Assembly (NCBI GenBank): GCA_963682055.1
Contig: OY821742.1
Coordinates: 16,895,752 to 16,959,751, forward strand
Origin: Primula veris
Lineage: Eukaryota > Streptophyta > Magnoliopsida > Ericales > Primulaceae
Reading direction: 5' to 3'
DNA length: 64,000 bases
Shown: positions 61,005 to 64,000 of the stretch, piece by piece
Position numbering within the stretch: position 1 is the stretch's first letter
Layout: each line of letters opens with the position of its first letter
Notes under the pieces: model-generated
What the model was told of the DNA's origin: nothing
What the model saw: only the letters and a program-made list of their open reading frames with translations
Database searches by the model: none
Made by a program: the position numbers and the translations under genes

Positions 61005-62057
61005 TAAGCATTTAAATTCCAGGGTATGTCGAAACTTTAGGGTAAACTGCATTGACAAACTGTATTATATAGCCTCTCCTTTTTTCGAAATTGTCTCTCA
61101 AACCGTCTGCGCCTTCGTCACTTTCTGCTATCAATTTTTAAAATGTATTATTTATTATCTCTTTGTAGTTTGTATGATTTGGAAGGAGAAATATAAGAAA
61201 ACTGAAACGGGGAATGAATGAGAAGGAATCATTTGTGATAGAATTGTACTCTGTATGAGGTTTCAAATTTAGCCATTCACTTCATTTTAACTTTTTACCT
61301 TCTTTTTGTAAGCTACATTCTTCTGCTCTACCTGAGATTATTTCTGGGATAAAATACCTTTAAAACAGAGATTATATTTTTTTATGATAAGCAAAACAGA
61401 GGTTATATTAAAGGTATTTGGATCTCCGCAGTTTTTCTAGCCATGATTGACATTAATACATTAGCCGAGGATACTTGTCACTTATGCATATTAATACACA
61501 TGTATAGTTTTTCATTTTAATAATAATTGAAAATATTATTGTCACATGTACATCGGCTTCTGCAACAAAATATTTTTATGTCTGTCACTTTAGACAGGAT
61601 CCATTAGATCCATCTATGTCCAACTTGTAAAAGTTTTATCATCATGTGTACCTTTTGTCATGATTCATGATGGTTATATTTGCTCTAGTTTCTCTTTGAC
61701 CCTTGTAATATGGTGGAAGATCATAATAAGTTCAAATCTCATTGTATATCACATCGAATATTGGTTCGAAAGCGATGTTAACTTTAAAGTGTTGACATTC
61801 AATTTTAAGTACTTAATGATTCAAATCATTGCTAAAGTTATGTTTATGAAAACTCATTCCAATCCACCTTGTTAGTTGTTATCATCTCAACAAGTCCTTG
61901 AGAACAAAACTAAAATTAGGTTCTCTTTGCTACAATGTCCAAAACGTTGGGGATGACTAACAACGCTTCTATATCGAGTCATTGTACATTAGGGTTTCAT
62001 TTTTCGTTCACTCTAATTTCACTCGTTAACAAACATGAAACCGATAGTAAAATAAAT
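61005..62057. other. 3' flank of the PAO5-like gene and spacer
   Basis: Should hold the 3' untranslated region of PAO5; no canonical AATAAA is obvious within the first 250 bases. The open frame at 60958-61221 overlaps the end of PAO5 in another frame and is not supported. No other gene seen. Confidence 0.4.
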
Positions 62058-63082
62058 GGGCAATTAATATAAACATACCATACACCTATTATATTAACAA
62101 AAAATACATTCAAAAGTTACATTATCAAAAACATACCTTCAATTAATAATTAATAAAAAAAAATATGATTCATACCTCGCAATATCTTTCCCATCTCACT
62201 CCTCCTTTCACTCTCCTCTCCTCTCACCATCTATCCAATATCTCTCTCCTCATTCTCTCTCCCTCCGATCTCTCTCCCCTCCTTTCCACTCTCTCCGATC
62301 TCTCATACTTTCTCTCCATTTTCGATCTCTCTTCTCATCCTCCCTTTATTTTTTCGATCTTTTTATTCTCATCATCCTCTCTCCGATCTCTCTCTTCCGT
62401 GGAGATTAAGGCGGACACATTTGTCAGAATGAACGACGAATGTATAGAGCGAGATTGATATCGACGTATATGTGATCGTTTAAAGAGAGATCCACGACAA
62501 CGACGTGGTAGTTCGACATCGGATAACGGGTAAGAGTTGAATTGTAATTAGTGTATAATGTTGAAAAATAAGTGTATGAATTACGTGAATTAAGGAAGAG
62601 TATGAAGTTGAAAATTATATATATGAATTATGTAAGTTGAGGTATGAAATTTGAAAATAATGATAAACTCTACGAATTAGGATATGAACTTTTGAAATAA
62701 GAGTATGCAATTTTGGAAAAGGGTATGGAAAATACAAATTATGGTATGAACTTTTGAAATAAGGGTATGAACTTTTGGAATAACGGTATGAAAAATACAA
62801 ATTAGGGTATGAACTTTTAAAATAAATGTATGAACTTTTGGAAGAACGGTATGAAAAATATAAATTAGGGTATGAATTTTTAAAATAAGGGTATGAACGT
62901 TTGAAATATACAAATTAGGGTATGAACTTTCGAAATAAGAGTATGAACTTTTAGAATAAGTGTATGAAGTATACAAATTATGGTACGAACTTTTGGGTAT
63001 GTTTTTGTTAATTAAAAATTTTTTGGTATATTTTTGTTAATTTAGTTTCAAAAGTGGTATGTTTTGTTAATTTATCCTAAAA
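62058..63082. mobile_element. 1.0-kb element with GGTATG motif array (copy 2)
   Basis: The left end GGGCAATTAATATAAACATA corresponds to the reverse complement of the right end of the 43493-44589 copy. The right end (...TGGTATGTTTTGTTAATTTATCC) corresponds to that copy's left end. Inside are a CT-rich tract (62185-62400) and an irregular array of about 15 units of roughly 20 bp like GGGTATGAACTTTTGAAATAA (62640-62990). The repeating-peptide minus frames here are translations of the array. No transposase. Confidence 0.75.
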
Positions 63083-63094
63083 TAAACATAATAA

Positions 63095-63121
63095 GGGGGG
63101 GGGGGGGGGGGGGGGGGGGGG
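63095..63121 (+). repeat. 27-base G homopolymer
   Basis: An uninterrupted run of G starting 12 bases after the end of the 62058-63082 element. Such a run is exceptional in this AT-rich DNA. It may be a true G-tract or an assembly or base-calling artefact; its length should not be trusted. Confidence 0.9.
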
Positions 63122-63719
63122 TGGTTTTGTTTATGCTAGCTTTATAAAAATTATTAAAAGTAAATACAATGAAACACAAATTCCCAAGGTTACAAGAAAT
63201 AATAGATCCAGTACACATTTTATTCTCCAAATGTACTTTTTTGATGTGAGATGAAGCAGTGAAGTGCTGCCCTAGTGTGGTTAATTGATTTTTCTAAATC
63301 AACTTTGTTTACAAAATGTCCGTTTTGGAAATGGAAGAATATGTATGTACTATAAACTGGAGTAGGATTATCAATATATACTCCCTATACAGTATACAAT
63401 CAAGGCCATCTCATTGTGTTTGGTGTACTGAAGAATGGTCCCCTTGGTGGAACCCAATCTTTTATCAGATGTCCCATTCTATATTTACAATCTTATTCTA
63501 AATTTGTACAAGTATCTCCACATCCAAAATGAATCCTATGTATTCCTTTCTACACACAACATTTCTTTTTGAGGATTACTCTATACATACAACATGATTG
63601 CACATCAATCATACACAAGAAAAATTATCTAATTAGTAACAACTATCAGGACTATGCTGGACGTTTCAAAATAAATGAATATAACTCCCTACTTGGAAGT
63701 GCCCATAGTTTTTCGCCCA
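63122..63719. other. Spacer, possible 3' flank of a minus-strand gene
   Basis: No coding feature supported. The 61-codon plus frame at 63316-63501 shows no domain. Confidence 0.35.
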
Positions 63720-64000
63720 AATGATTAATATGCCTGACTCAGTTCATGCACGACTGGTCCGAGGAAGTTAGCCAAATAATCCATCGTCTTGCCTAGCACA
63801 AGTGCATATTAATTAGAACTTGAAAAATGATACCAGTGTTTAAAGCTAAATCTAAAGCATAAAGTAAATACTTTGGGGACCAATTGAATGGATAAGTAAT
63901 GATGTCTGGAGCACTGATTATCAAACTGCAGCAAGATTTAGATGCAAAAATAAGAGAGATTTCCTTCACAAGAGTAAAATTTTATGACAAATATAGTTTG
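63720..64000 (-). other. Possible terminal exons of an unidentified minus-strand gene
   Basis: On the minus strand, a good acceptor-like tract (TTTTTGCATCTAAATCTTGCTGCAG) precedes a 54-base candidate exon ending CCCCAAA|GTATTT (about 63871-63924). A second acceptor (GCACTTGTGCTAG) follows near 63798. One reading of the first block gives LIISAPDIITYPFNWSP. A reading of the last block gives KTMDYLANFLGPVVHELSQA, then Tyr and a stop. These two do not join in phase, so the exon structure is unresolved. I do not recognise the protein. The gene, if real, continues beyond the window. Confidence 0.25.

Noticed and set aside
62615..62976. Minus-strand frames with a repeated peptide (HTLI/FHTV units)
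   Set aside because: Translation of the 20-bp GGTATGAA array inside a non-coding element.

Overview
The window is nuclear DNA of a flowering plant, most likely a eudicot. It is very AT-rich and gene-poor and is dominated by decayed transposable elements. The evidence is a spliced B-class GATA factor with plant GT-AG introns and a C-terminal LLM motif, an intronless PAO5-type polyamine oxidase, and plant Ty1/copia, Ty3/gypsy, hAT, CACTA and MULE-like elements. I see no bacterial-style operon, CRISPR array, rRNA or convincing tRNA.

Only two host genes are well supported. A GATA21/22-like (GNC/CGA1-type) transcription factor lies on the minus strand at 16308-17890. It has three exons, which I rebuilt from splice sites, giving 299 codons. 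A cytosolic-type polyamine oxidase (PAO5-like, 553 aa, one exon) lies on the plus strand at 59343-61004. The last 300 bases may hold the 3' end of a third, unidentified minus-strand gene. The two clear genes are about 41 kb apart and show no sign of co-regulation.

Layout. 1-7.1 kb: decayed sequence with an hAT-type insertion (8-bp target duplication), a CACTA-type MITE, an LTR-like block with 125-bp tandem repeats, a gypsy gag relic, a striking nested foldback at 6.5 kb and a 111-bp tandem duplication. 7.1-12 kb: a minus-strand copia relic whose reverse transcriptase has lost its YVDD segment. 13.3-14.4 kb: a 1-kb minisatellite rich in TGAGTCA. 15.0 kb: an intact-ended CACTA MITE. 16.3-17.9 kb: the GATA gene. 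18-26 kb: AT-rich spacer, a degenerate minus-strand LTR element, a GC-rich minisatellite and a small MITE. 26.1-30.1 kb: a complete-ended copia element with 355-bp LTRs, an AAATT target duplication, a large gag/protease deletion and a still-open RT-RNase H frame.

31.6-33.2 kb: an LTR and a gypsy RT relic. 38.1 kb: a 480-bp element with a perfect 8-bp target duplication. 39.8-42.2 kb: the 3' half of a minus-strand copia. 42.4-51.4 kb: a gypsy array in which one LTR has a polypurine tract on one side and a primer-binding site on the other (internal-LTR-internal), with a 1.1-kb element nested inside. 53.5 kb: a MULE-like MITE. 54.8 kb: a solo copia LTR. 58.0 kb: an hAT MITE made of CGGTTT-like sequence. 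59.3-61.0 kb: PAO5. 62.1-63.1 kb: a second copy of the nested 1.1-kb family, followed by a 27-G run.

The least familiar structure is the two-member family at 43493-44589 and 62058-63082. Its ends carry several spaced copies of a GGTATGTTTTTGTTAAT-like motif, and its interior carries a tandem array that looks like an amplified version of that same motif.
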